From contig JBNJGB010000029.1 in NCBI GenBank assembly GCA_051747385.1, forward strand, positions 23,011 to 87,010: a stretch of 64,000 nucleotides of DNA. Reading direction: 5' to 3'. The translations under genes and the position numbers were made by a program. Positions 8,340 through 17,361 of the stretch are shown piece by piece. The stretch comes from JBNJGB01 sp051747385 (GTDB taxonomy: Bacteria; Myxococcota_A; UBA9042; PHBI01; JACKFB01). The first letter of the stretch is position 1; every line of letters starts with the position of its first letter. The notes below the pieces were generated by a model, which had not been told where the DNA came from, did no database searches, and saw nothing but the letters and a program-made list of their open reading frames with translations.

Positions 8340-9449
8340 CTACCAGTCGCTCCGCCCGCGCGCGGCGACGCAGTCGTCTCGCAGCATGCCCAGGCTGCCG
8401 CCGTGGTGGAGGACGTGGAACCGCTCGTCGTCCAGCCCGTGGTCGTGGATGAGGTCGCCCAGGACCTCCGGGCCAGCGGACAGCGGCTCGTCGCTCAGGT
8501 CGTAGGTGCCCCAGTGCATCCCCACGAAGTGGGTGGCGTCCAGGTCCATCCAGGCCCGAAGCGAATCCTCCGGGGACATGTGCTGCTCGGAGAGGAACCA
8601 CTCCGGCTCGTAGGCGCCCAGGGGCAGGCAGGCCACGTCCACGCCGCCGAAGACCCGGCCGATGGCCTCGAAGCCCCCGAAGTAGCCGGTGTCACCGGAG
8701 TGATAGACCGTCCGCGAGCCCTCGATGACCCAGCCGCCCCACAGGGCGCGGTTGCGGTCCACGAGGTGTCGGTGGTGCCAGTGCTGCGCCGGCACGAGCG
8801 TGAAGGACACGTCGCGCACGTCGAAGTGCTGCCACCACTCCAGCTCGACCACGCGGCGCACGTTGCCCGGCAGGTGCCGTCGTAGCCCCCGCGGCAGCGC
8901 CACGAGCACGTCGGGACCGAAGCGGCTCACCACCCGACGGATGGATCGCCCGCACATGTGGTCCCGGTGGCCGTGGGTGATGAGGATGACGTCCGGGCGC
9001 GGCATCCGCTCCGGGATCACCGGCGCGCGGGCGACGCGCGGGATGCCTCCGGCGCGGCCGAAGATGGGGTCGATGAGGATGCGGACGCCGTCGACCTCCA
9101 CCAGGAAGGAGGCGTGCCCGATCCACATCAGCCGGGTCTTCTTCGGGAGGGCGTGGAAGCCTTCCAGGGGGCGCTCGGCGCGGGGCGGGACTGGCTCGCC
9201 GCGCTTCCGCTCCCGGTGCGGGTTCCGCTTCGACTTCCAGCGCACCACGTCCCGGAGCTTGGGATCCGGGGTGGTGCCCCATGGATTGCGATAGCGGCCA
9301 TCGCGACGGTGGACGCGGAAGAACTGCGCGTGGCCCGTCCGAAGGTGATCGGGAATGGGACGGAGTCGGAGACTTGGGGTGTCGAGGCGATGTCGTCTCA
9401 TCGTCTCGTACCTAACATGGGCATCCCCTGGGTCCTTCCGACCGGTCAC
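8340..9449 (-). CDS. MBL-fold metallohydrolase, UlaG/NAPE-PLD-like
   Basis: The 369-residue protein has the metallo-beta-lactamase zinc motif THGHRDH (158-164), preceded by the strand-turn WIGHASFLVEVDG. Further ligand candidates are the HSGDTGYF segment and GMHWGTYDLSDEP near the C-terminus, a layout typical of the NAPE-PLD/UlaG branch. The GTG start at 9449 overlaps the preceding ACT-subunit stop as GTGA, suggesting translational coupling; ATG 9401 is an alternative start. It is the third gene of the ilv transcript, but nothing in its sequence ties it to branched-chain amino acid synthesis. The substrate is unknown. Confidence 0.85.
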   Translation of the reverse strand: MTGRKDPGDAHVRYETMRRHRLDTPSLRLRPIPDHLRTGHAQFFRVHRRDGRYRNPWGTTPDPKLRDVVRWKSKRNPHRERKRGEPVPPRAERPLEGFHALPKKTRLMWIGHASFLVEVDGVRILIDPIFGRAGGIPRVARAPVIPERMPRPDVILITHGHRDHMCGRSIRRVVSRFGPDVLVALPRGLRRHLPGNVRRVVELEWWQHFDVRDVSFTLVPAQHWHHRHLVDRNRALWGGWVIEGSRTVYHSGDTGYFGGFEAIGRVFGGVDVACLPLGAYEPEWFLSEQHMSPEDSLRAWMDLDATHFVGMHWGTYDLSDEPLSAGPEVLGDLIHDHGLDDERFHVLHHGGSLGMLRDDCVAARGRSDW

Positions 9450-9736
9450 CCGGTGGCCGAAACCCCGATGCGGGCGATCGGGGCTGCGGGCCCGTCCGCG
9501 GCGACGGCGTCCGCGAACGTCACCTGCTCGACGTCGAAGAGGCGCTCGATCTGGCGGGCCAGGAGGTCGCTCGGGCGCTCGCCCTGCACCGTGAGGTGCA
9601 CGTCGATCCAGCGCCCACAGGCCGTGGCGGCCGCGTTGAGGTCGACGGGCTCGAAGCCCCGCCGGCCGACGAGCCCGAGCATGCGGACGAGGGCACCCTC
9701 GGCGCGCTTGAGTCGGACGTTGTAGGTCGTGGTCAT
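9446..9736 (-). CDS. ACT-domain regulatory subunit of acetolactate synthase, IlvM/IlvN-like
   Basis: The protein has 96 residues and a single ACT-like fold, beginning MTTTYNVRLKRAEGALVRMLGLVGRRGF and carrying the VHLTVQGERPSDLLARQIERLFDVEQV pattern (each quoted in part as recognised). Its size is close to that of enterobacterial IlvM rather than the longer IlvN with a second domain. The ATG at 9736 overlaps the large-subunit stop as ATGA, so the two subunits should be made in fixed ratio. It probably stabilises the large subunit and may confer feedback control by a branched-chain amino acid. The family assignment rests mostly on size, pattern and position. Confidence 0.78.
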   Translation of the reverse strand: MTTTYNVRLKRAEGALVRMLGLVGRRGFEPVDLNAAATACGRWIDVHLTVQGERPSDLLARQIERLFDVEQVTFADAVAADGPAAPIARIGVSATG

Positions 9737-11424
9737 CGTGCGGCTCCTTCGAGCATGGTGGCGTTGTCGGCGCCCGGCGGCACCAGGGGCCAGACGTTGG
9801 CTTCGCGATCGATGAGAACGTGGGCGAGGAAGGGGCCGTCCGTGTCGAGCATCGCGCGGACGACGTCCTCCTCCTGCCCGGCCCGTGTGGCCCGCATCCC
9901 GGGGATGCCGAAGCACTTCGCGAGCTGGACGAAGTCGGGATTGTCGGACAGGTCGATCTCGCTCTCGCGCCCGTCGAAGAACAGGTCCTGCCACTGCCGC
10001 ACCAGGCCGAGGGCCTGGTTGTCGAGGATCAGGATCTTCACGGGGATGTCGTAGCGGCGGACCGTCGCGAGCTCCTGGACGTTCATCATGAACGAGCCGT
10101 CGCCCGCCACGTTGATGACGCGCGCGTCGGGGCAGGCCGTGGCGGCTCCCATCGCCGCCGGCAGGCCGAAGCCCATGGTCCCGAGCCCGCCGCTGGACAG
10201 GTGCTCGCTCGGGTGGCGGTGGCGCCAGTGCTGGGCCACCCACATCTGGTGCTGGCCCACGTCGCAGGAGACGATGGTGCGCTCGTCGGACGCCTCGGAG
10301 AGGGCCTTCAGGAGACGCGGAGCGTAGATCCCCGAGCCCGGCGCGTCGTACGGCCAGGCCGTCGTCTCCTTGCGGAACAGGCAGAGGCTACGCCACGGGC
10401 CGATCTCCACCGGCACCGACAGCGCGCGGAGGGCGGCCCGGATGTCGCCCACGACGGGGGCGTCGGGAGGGCGGAGCTTTCCGACCTCGGCCGGGTCGAT
10501 GTCCAGGTGGATGACCTTCGCGCCGGGCGCGAACTCCGCGAGCTTGCCCGTCGCCCGGTCGTCGAAGCGCACACCCACGGCGACGAGGAGATCCGCGCCC
10601 TGGATGGCGGTGTTCGCCGCTTTGCTCCCGTGCATGCCGAGCATGCCCAGGAAGCACTCGTGGTCGGTGGGCAGCACGCCGAGGCCCTTCAGCGTCGTCA
10701 CGGTGGGCATGCCCGTGGCCTCGACGAAGCCCCGGAGCTCTTCGACGGCGCCCGCCATGCCGACGCCGCCGCCGGCGTAGAGCACCGGCTGCTCGCTGGC
10801 GCGGAGCAGGTCCAGGGCCTGGCGGACCTGGAGGTCCGAGGGGGGCGGTGGGGCGGGATCGGACGTGATCGCCGTGAGCGTCGGCTCCGACGCCACGCCC
10901 GTCGCCACGTCCTTGGGCAGGTCCACGAGGACCGGGCCCGGGCGGCCGCTGCGCGCGATGTGGAAGGCCTCCTGGAGGACGCCGGGGAGGTCCTCGGTCC
11001 GCCGGACCAGGAAGCTGTGCTTCACCACCGGCATGGTCATCCCGAAGATGTCCACCTCCTGGAAGGCGTCCGTTCCGAGCATGCCGCTCGCCACCTGGCC
11101 CGTGACCGCCACGAGGGGTACGGAGTCCGCGAAGGCGTCCGCGATGCCCGTGACCAGGTTCGTCGCGCCCGGCCCCGAGGTGGCCATGCAGACGCCCACG
11201 CCGCCCGTCGACCGGGCGTAGCCGACCGCCGCGAGGGCCGCGCCCTGCTCGTGACGTACGAGCACGTGACGGATGGGCGAGTCCAGCAGGGCGTCGTAGA
11301 CGGGCATGATCGCCCCGCCGGGGTAGCCGAAGACCACGTCGACGCCCTCGCGCTCGAGGGCCCTCACGAGGTGGGTCGCGCCGTTCATCTCACGTCCTTC
11401 GTCGGGCGTCATCGCGTCCTCCAT
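9733..11424 (-). CDS. ilvB: Acetolactate synthase large subunit
   Basis: TPP- and FAD-dependent enzyme making acetolactate or acetohydroxybutyrate, the first common step to Val, Leu and Ile. Visible motifs are FGYPGGAIMPVYDAL (32-46), the catalytic Glu in RHEQGA (58-63), the FAD-region RFDDRATG (286-293), and the TPP/Mg motif beginning GDGSFMMN (441-448). At 563 residues the length is normal. ATG 11424 is used; ATG 11412 and 11388 are close alternatives. Expression is very likely controlled by the tandem attenuators at 11462-11758. It could equally be called ilvG, because it is followed by a short ACT subunit and preceded by a leader peptide, as in ilvGM operons. Confidence 0.95.
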   Translation of the reverse strand: MEDAMTPDEGREMNGATHLVRALEREGVDVVFGYPGGAIMPVYDALLDSPIRHVLVRHEQGAALAAVGYARSTGGVGVCMATSGPGATNLVTGIADAFADSVPLVAVTGQVASGMLGTDAFQEVDIFGMTMPVVKHSFLVRRTEDLPGVLQEAFHIARSGRPGPVLVDLPKDVATGVASEPTLTAITSDPAPPPPSDLQVRQALDLLRASEQPVLYAGGGVGMAGAVEELRGFVEATGMPTVTTLKGLGVLPTDHECFLGMLGMHGSKAANTAIQGADLLVAVGVRFDDRATGKLAEFAPGAKVIHLDIDPAEVGKLRPPDAPVVGDIRAALRALSVPVEIGPWRSLCLFRKETTAWPYDAPGSGIYAPRLLKALSEASDERTIVSCDVGQHQMWVAQHWRHRHPSEHLSSGGLGTMGFGLPAAMGAATACPDARVINVAGDGSFMMNVQELATVRRYDIPVKILILDNQALGLVRQWQDLFFDGRESEIDLSDNPDFVQLAKCFGIPGMRATRAGQEEDVVRAMLDTDGPFLAHVLIDREANVWPLVPPGADNATMLEGAAR

Positions 11425-11461
11425 GGGTCCCTCCCTCTTCGGGCGGGAGCCCCGGAAACTG

Positions 11462-11494
11462 AAAAACCCCGCGGCCTCGTCCGAGGTGCGGGGT
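11462..11494 (-). terminator. Attenuator terminator 2 of ilv leader
   Basis: On the minus strand an ACCCCGC...GCGGGGT stem with an inner CCTC/GAGG stem is followed by five T residues. It lies between leader peptide 2 and ilvB. Its upstream arm (11481-11492) is perfectly complementary over 12 bases to 11533-11544 inside leader peptide 2, giving a mutually exclusive antiterminator. Confidence 0.85.
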
Positions 11495-11520
11495 CTCCCG
11501 GGTCGTCGCTTCGCGCTTCC

Positions 11521-11607
11521 TCAGGGGGTTGGCCCGCACCTCGGCATCCCGATCCCGATAATCAGGATCGCTAGTACCAGGATGGCGATGGTGAGGAGCG
11601 GGCTCAT
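11521..11607 (-). CDS. ilv leader peptide 2
   Basis: A 28-residue open frame starts at ATG 11607. Its core is TIAILVLAILIIGIG, with six Ile, several Leu and one Val in 15 residues, and it includes GTA, CTA and ATT codons that are unusual in this GC-rich window. The stop lies 26 bases before the terminator stem. The control codons sit just upstream of the antiterminator arm (codons MPRCG). A ribosome stalled for lack of charged Ile, Leu or Val tRNA would free that arm to block terminator 2. This is the classical ilv attenuation layout. A weak GGAAG lies upstream as a possible ribosome site. Confidence 0.85.
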   Translation of the reverse strand: MSPLLTIAILVLAILIIGIGMPRCGPTP

Positions 11608-11639
11608 GTCTCGGTGTCTTCCGGTGGGCTTCAGATACG

Positions 11640-11667
11640 AAAAAACCCGCGCCGGGTAGCGCGGGTT
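11640..11667 (-). terminator. Attenuator terminator 1 of ilv leader
   Basis: On the minus strand the perfect stem AACCCGCGC/GCGCGGGTT with a six-base loop is followed by a run of six T residues. It lies between leader peptides 1 and 2. Part of it (11654-11664) can instead pair over 11 bases, one of them a G-U pair, with 11699-11709 in leader peptide 1. Confidence 0.85.
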
Positions 11668-11692
11668 CGGGTGTTCGATGCCTGAACGGACC

Positions 11693-11758
11693 CTATCGCC
11701 GCGCCACCCCCTGCGGGGTAATCGGTAGGACGATGGCGATGGGGTTCCCGGTCAGCAC
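11693..11758 (-). CDS. ilv leader peptide 1
   Basis: A 21-residue frame starts at GTG 11758 and contains GNPIAIVLPIT, again rich in Ile, Val and Leu and using the locally rare CTA and ATT codons. Its last codons (QGVAR) form the segment that can pair with terminator 1. No good Shine-Dalgarno site is visible. The predicted transcription start from the promoter at 11766-11794 falls almost on the GTG, so it may be translated from a leaderless mRNA. The start codon is therefore less certain than the frame. Confidence 0.65.
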   Translation of the reverse strand: MLTGNPIAIVLPITPQGVARR

Positions 11759-11765
11759 GACAAGG

Positions 11766-11794
11766 AGCCTAACGACGCCCCATGCTCGTGGCAA
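11766..11794 (-). promoter_or_regulatory. Predicted promoter of ilv operon
   Basis: On the minus strand TTGCCA (11794-11789) is followed after 17 bases by TAGGCT (11771-11766). Both boxes are close to the sigma-70 consensus, and the position is just upstream of leader peptide 1 and after the trmL stop. Confidence 0.55.
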
Positions 11795-11813
11795 GCAGCG
11801 GGTTCACTTTTTT

Positions 11814-12305
11814 TCATCCGCCCGTGTCGAAGGGGAAGCCCCGCCGCCGGAAGGCCTCGTAGAGCACCACGGCCACGGCGTTGGAGAGGTTCAGGCTGCG
11901 CACGTACGGCGCCACCGGGATGCGATAGCTCCGAGCCCGCTCGGCCTCGAGCACCTCGTCCGGCAGGCCGTCGGCCTCCCGGCCGAAGACGAACCAGGCC
12001 TCCTCGGGCGGGTCGAACTCCGTGTACAGGCGCTCCGCGTGCGTGGAATAGAAGGCCACGGCCTCCGGTGGCGCGTCCGCCAGGCACTCCTCGAGGGTGG
12101 CGTGCCGCTCCAGGCGCACGTGGGGCCAGTAGTCCAGCCCGGCGCGCTTCAGGTAGCGATCCTCGAGGGAGAAGCCCAGCTCTCCCACCAGGTGCAGCGT
12201 GGCCCCCGTGCCCGCGGTCAGCCGGGAGATGTTCCCGGTGTTCTGCGGGATCTGGGGCGTGACCAGGACGACGTGGAGCACGGAAGCGCCGGTGGCCTCA
12301 GGCAC
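11814..12305 (-). CDS. trmL: tRNA (cytidine(34)-2'-O)-methyltransferase
   Basis: A SPOUT-fold methyltransferase of 163 residues that methylates the wobble nucleotide of leucine tRNAs using SAM. Motifs are VVLVTPQIPQNTGNISRL near the N-terminus (motif 1), WFVFGREADGLP (motif 2) and RIPVAPYVRSLNLSNAVAVVLYE (motif 3, read in part), which form the trefoil-knot SAM site. It overlaps the upstream ParA-type gene by 8 bases; a GTG at 12281 would also give a normal protein. No terminator is seen between it and the ilv promoter. Confidence 0.92.
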   Translation of the reverse strand: MPEATGASVLHVVLVTPQIPQNTGNISRLTAGTGATLHLVGELGFSLEDRYLKRAGLDYWPHVRLERHATLEECLADAPPEAVAFYSTHAERLYTEFDPPEEAWFVFGREADGLPDEVLEAERARSYRIPVAPYVRSLNLSNAVAVVLYEAFRRRGFPFDTGG

Positions 12306-13380
12306 CGAGCGTAAAGGTCGGCGCCGCCTGGGCAGGGGCCTGGCTCGGCTTGCCCTTCACCAGCCGCTCCACGGCGCCCACCAGCCGGGCGTAGTCCGTG
12401 GCGCCGGCGCTGTTGGGGGCGTACTCGAAGATCGACTGCTGCTTCGAGGGCGCCTCCTTCAGCTTCGTGTTGATGCGGATGGGCTCCAGGACCTTGTCCT
12501 TGAAATACCGCTTCAGGGTCCGCATCACCTCGTGGCTGATGCGGTTCCGGACGTCGTAGAACGTCGGCAGCACGCCCATGACCGTGATGGGGTGCCGGAG
12601 CTGCTCCTGGACGGAGCGGAGGGTCCTGAGGATCTGCTTCACGCCCACCAGCGACAGGTAGTCGCAGGCCACCGGGATGAGCACGTAGTCGGCGAAGTAC
12701 AGGGCGTTCTGGTTGAGCAGGCTCAGGCTCGGCCCGCAGTCCAGGATGACGTAGTCGTAGTCCCCCACCTCGCGGAAACGGCTGTGGAGCGTCTTGTGAG
12801 GCTCCTGCACGTGGGCCAGGTGGACCTCGACCTTCGCCAGGAGGCTGTCGGAGGGCAGCAGGTCCAGGTTCTCCCGGACGTTCAGGATGGCCTGCTCCGG
12901 GCCCGCGTTGTCCACCATGACGTGGTAGAGGTTCCGACTGCCCTCGTTGCCCAGGCAGACGCCCACGTTGCCCTGGGAGTCCATGTCGATGATGAGGACC
13001 TTGTGGCCCTCGTTGGCGAGGCCGTGCGCCAGGCTCACGGTGGTCGTGGTCTTGCCCGTGCCGCCCTTCTGGTTCATGACCGCGATCTTGTGGGCTCCGC
13101 GCCGCTGCCGGACCTCCTCGCGGACGGGCTTGTCGCGACACTCCAGGCTGCAGTAGAAGCGCTGGGCCCCGCCCACGAACGCCTGCTGGTAGGCGTACTT
13201 CAGGTCGAAGGACCGGTCGCACACCGAGCAGGTCTTCCGGGCTTGCGCGAACAGGGCCTGCTCGTGGCAGGCCTGGGAGCAGTAGTGGACGTCGCCGGCT
13301 GACGTGGCCTGCCGCTGGTAGCTGAACCGGACCGTGAACTCGGTTCCGCAGACCGAGCAGCGGGCGTCTTGCGCAGTCAT
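12298..13380 (-). CDS. ParA/Soj-family ATPase with duplicated N-terminal zinc fingers
   Basis: The 360-residue protein starts at ATG 13380, preceded by GGGAGGAG at good spacing; the ORF could extend nine codons upstream without such a site. Residues 8-81 hold two Cys4 units with identical spacing: C8, C11, C34, C38 and C51, C54, C77, C81, a 43-residue tandem duplication resembling zinc ribbons. A ParA/MinD-type ATPase follows, with deviant Walker A KGGTGKTTT (105-113), IIDMDSQGN and VILDCGPSLSLL. ParA proteins position DNA or large complexes through ATP-driven DNA binding. No parB is adjacent, so it may be an orphan positioning ATPase. Confidence 0.85.
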   Translation of the reverse strand: MTAQDARCSVCGTEFTVRFSYQRQATSAGDVHYCSQACHEQALFAQARKTCSVCDRSFDLKYAYQQAFVGGAQRFYCSLECRDKPVREEVRQRRGAHKIAVMNQKGGTGKTTTTVSLAHGLANEGHKVLIIDMDSQGNVGVCLGNEGSRNLYHVMVDNAGPEQAILNVRENLDLLPSDSLLAKVEVHLAHVQEPHKTLHSRFREVGDYDYVILDCGPSLSLLNQNALYFADYVLIPVACDYLSLVGVKQILRTLRSVQEQLRHPITVMGVLPTFYDVRNRISHEVMRTLKRYFKDKVLEPIRINTKLKEAPSKQQSIFEYAPNSAGATDYARLVGAVERLVKGKPSQAPAQAAPTFTLGA

Positions 13381-13595
13381 GTGCTCCTCCCGTCGAGCCG
13401 GGGCCACCCCAGGAGGCGGATGCCGAGGCTCGATGCCATATATGGCGATGGCGCGATCATGCCCCCACGGACCCCTGGCTTGTCAATGTGAAAGCCCGGG
13501 GCGTGTGCCGCCTGTGCCACCGACGTGGTCGTGGTCGTGGACGACCGGTGCCCCGGCAGAGAGGCAGGTGGGAAGGCCGTCGCCCCGGAGGGGGC

Positions 13596-14417
13596 TCAGA
13601 GCCGGATCCAGAGGTCGATGACGGGCCAGACGGGGAGGGCTCGGGTCTCGCCCTCGTAGACGACGCGCGTGTCGCCGGTCCCGGGCAGGGTGCGGACGGT
13701 GTCCTCCTCGACGACCAGGGCGAAGTCCCCCACGGCGATCCCGGCGCCGAGGTGGATGTTGCCCCAGGCGTGGGCGTACATGGCCTGGACCGTGGTGCGG
13801 CTGGTGCCGGACCCGGACCAGGGGTGCAGCAGGGTGTTGGCGTGCAGCATCACCAGGTCGTCCGAGCCCAGCAGCCACAGCACCGAGCCGCGCATCGCCA
13901 GCATGAAGCGCTGAGGTGCCACGTCGAGGAAGTCGGCAGCGGGGCCCGTCCCGGCCGACAGCAGGAGCCCGTCGGTCGGCTCCCAGCTGACCGTGCCGGT
14001 GAGCTGGGCCGTGCCCGGGAAGCCGCACTCGTCGCGACAGGCCGCGTCGTCCACGAGCCGACGGCCCTCGTCGTCCACCTGGTCGAGAAAGGACCAGGTG
14101 GCGTCCACGTCCACGGCGAAGGCCACGGGGCCCTCCCGGGTCACCCGCCAACGGGTCGACACCTTCGGGGCCAGGATGAGCAGCAGGATGGGGTGCAGGG
14201 CCACCTGGACCCGGTCGCTCACGCCGTACTGGAGCGGCGTGAAGACGCCCACCTCGAACTCGCCCTGGTCGAGGGTGTAGGCGCTGCCGTAGGTCAGGTC
14301 GCTCCGGCCGGCCCAGGCGCCCAGCGCGGGAGCCGCTCCGACGCACAGGATCAGCAGCGCCACCAGGGTGCGGAGGCACGCGCGAAGGACCGGACGTTCG
14401 GAGTGCGGCGGGGCCAT
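13596..14417 (-). CDS. Secreted outer-membrane-type protein of unknown function
   Basis: Start ATG 14417 gives a signal peptide (MAPPHSERPVLR, then a hydrophobic run ending near GAWA). The remaining roughly 240 residues alternate short amphipathic strands (LTYGSAYTLDQGEFEVGVF, VQVALHPILLLILAPKVS and so on) as in transporter-like beta-barrel proteins. No family name is certain. The longer upstream frame is Arg/Pro-rich shadow sequence and was rejected. The gene stands alone between the ParA gene and the ComEA-like gene. Confidence 0.65.
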   Translation of the reverse strand: MAPPHSERPVLRACLRTLVALLILCVGAAPALGAWAGRSDLTYGSAYTLDQGEFEVGVFTPLQYGVSDRVQVALHPILLLILAPKVSTRWRVTREGPVAFAVDVDATWSFLDQVDDEGRRLVDDAACRDECGFPGTAQLTGTVSWEPTDGLLLSAGTGPAADFLDVAPQRFMLAMRGSVLWLLGSDDLVMLHANTLLHPWSGSGTSRTTVQAMYAHAWGNIHLGAGIAVGDFALVVEEDTVRTLPGTGDTRVVYEGETRALPVWPVIDLWIRL

Positions 14418-14488
14418 GGCGTCTCCGGGAGGTGTACCACCGCGCCGCCGGGGCGGCCAGAGCCGGCCCCGGCGACGCGGAGCGGGCC

Positions 14489-14926
14489 TCAGCGCAGGCT
14501 CGCCACCCGCCGCAGCGGTGCGTCGACGGCCTCCCGCGCCTCGGCGGACGGGCGCTCCGTGAGCGTGTTCCGGCCCTTCACGCGGATCCACGGCTTCAGC
14601 TTCCGGACCGTCTTGAGGCCGATGCCCTTCACGCGCGCCAGCTCGACGGCGCGCTTGAAGCGGCGGTGGGTGCGGTACTCCACCACCCGCTGCGCCAGGC
14701 TCGGCCCGATGCCGGGCAGGAGCATGAGCTGATCGGTGTCGGCCGTGTTGATGTTCACCACGCCCTCCGAGCCGGACGCGGTGATCGCGCCGGGCGACGT
14801 GGCGGCGCCGGCGGACGGGGTGGCGGCCACGAGCACGCCGGCGACGGCGACGAGCGCGGCGAGGACGAGCGCGCGGACGGGCGCCGCGCGGAGGGCGGAG
14901 CGGGAACGGGACGTGTACATCTGCAT
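14489..14926 (-). CDS. ComEA-like helix-hairpin-helix DNA-binding protein
   Basis: The 145-residue protein has an N-terminal signal or membrane segment (about 17-42). A helix-hairpin-helix domain follows with VNINTADTDQLMLLPGIG (59-76) and LARVKGIGLKTVRKLKPWI. This is the ComEA pattern, a periplasmic or membrane-anchored DNA receptor in natural transformation. The approximately 30 C-terminal residues are polar. It stands alone with no other com genes adjacent. HhH proteins of this size also have other DNA roles, so uptake is an inference. Confidence 0.82.
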   Translation of the reverse strand: MQMYTSRSRSALRAAPVRALVLAALVAVAGVLVAATPSAGAATSPGAITASGSEGVVNINTADTDQLMLLPGIGPSLAQRVVEYRTHRRFKRAVELARVKGIGLKTVRKLKPWIRVKGRNTLTERPSAEAREAVDAPLRRVASLR

Positions 14927-15076
14927 CGTGATCTCCTCCTGGCGGCTGGGGTGCGATGGGCCGCGCCGGCCGCCTCGGCGTCGGCGGGCCGTGGATGGAT
15001 CACGATGCGTGCCGACTCTGTAAGTGCCTGGAATTGCGTGCGCGGGCAGTGATCGGAAGCGCCGGGCGGGTCGCCT

Positions 15077-15170
15077 GGTGTCTCGGACCGGCGGCCCGGT
15101 GTCTCGAATCGCGGCGCGGGGTGCCTCGATCGCCCGTCGTGGTGTCTCGATCGGAGCCCGGGGTGTCTCG
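15077..15170. repeat. Five GGTGTCTCG motifs at 21-22 bp spacing
   Basis: GGTGTCTCG occurs at 15077, 15098, 15141 and 15162, with GGTGCCTCG at 15120. The spacing of 21-22 bp is two helical turns, so all copies face the same side of the DNA. It lies between the DUF3467 gene and the ComEA-like gene, both on the minus strand. It may be a cooperative protein-binding array or simple repeat expansion. Confidence 0.7.
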
Positions 15171-15178
15171 AGGCACTC

Positions 15179-15481
15179 TCAGTGGAGGATGGTGCCCGGG
15201 TCGTTCGAGCCCGATCCGATGGGCCCGTACTTCTTCTCGAACAGCTCGATGTTCCGGGTCAGGGCCGCGTGGAGGAACTTCGCGTGCGCCGGGCTCATGA
15301 TGAGGCGGGCGCGCACCGTGGCCTGCTTGCTCTGGGGCGGCAGGAACAGCGCGTCCACCACGAACTCCGTCTGGTTGTGGAAGATGCGCGCCATGTTCAC
15401 ATAGGAGCCCTCGGCGACCTCCTCGTCGAGCTTCACCTGGATCTGGACGCGCTTCGGCTTGCCGGTCTCGTCGTCGGCCAT
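15179..15481 (-). CDS. DUF3467 family protein
   Basis: The 100-residue protein contains SYVNMARIFHNQTEFVVDAL and ARLIMSPAHAKFLHAALTRN followed by IELFEKKYGPI, the recognised pattern of the DUF3467 family. The length is typical. The family's biochemical function is unknown. It is transcribed divergently from glpK with about 170 bases between them. Confidence 0.88.
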   Translation of the reverse strand: MADDETGKPKRVQIQVKLDEEVAEGSYVNMARIFHNQTEFVVDALFLPPQSKQATVRARLIMSPAHAKFLHAALTRNIELFEKKYGPIGSGSNDPGTILH

Positions 15482-15565
15482 CGTCTCCTCCTGCGGCTCG
15501 GGCGGTCGGGCGCCCGTTGTCCGGCGCAGAGCCCCCGCCCGTCAACCGTCCCGGCGCCGAACGCG

Positions 15566-15594
15566 TTGACAGGATGCGCGTCCCGTCCGAGTCT
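15566..15594 (+). promoter_or_regulatory. Possible glpK promoter
   Basis: A perfect TTGACA at 15566-15571 is followed after 17 bases by GAGTCT, a weak -10 match. It is 57 bases upstream of the glpK ATG. Confidence 0.35.
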
Positions 15595-15650
15595 CGTCGC
15601 CCGCCGAATCAGGCACGAGGCCCGCCGCAGCGGCAGAGGAGGAGGCCACC

Positions 15651-17156
<1,506 letters not shown>

Positions 17157-17361
17157 CGAGGGCCGCCCGGGGCTGCCCGGTTTCCGGACCGGAGTTTAGC
17201 CGCACGCGAGGACCTCGGTTATCCTCCCGCTCCCATCCCGGAATACCCGGACCGTCCGGTCCGAAGATCGAGAACCAGCCGAGCCGGCGTCGCCCGGCGC
17301 GGGGTCGTCCGCGCCGCCGCCTGCTCACATCCCCACGCCGAACGCACTCGAGGCCCCCGCC

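Noticed and set aside
11462..11794. T-box riboswitch upstream of ilv
   Set aside because: No T-box sequence or specifier loop was recognised; the peptide-plus-antiterminator layout explains the region.
15077..15170. CRISPR mini-array
   Set aside because: The repeated core is 9 bp with 12-13 bp spacers, too short for CRISPR.
15000..15545. 181-codon ORF across the phased repeat
   Set aside because: It overlaps the DUF3467 gene in another frame and its repeat region is not in a constant frame.
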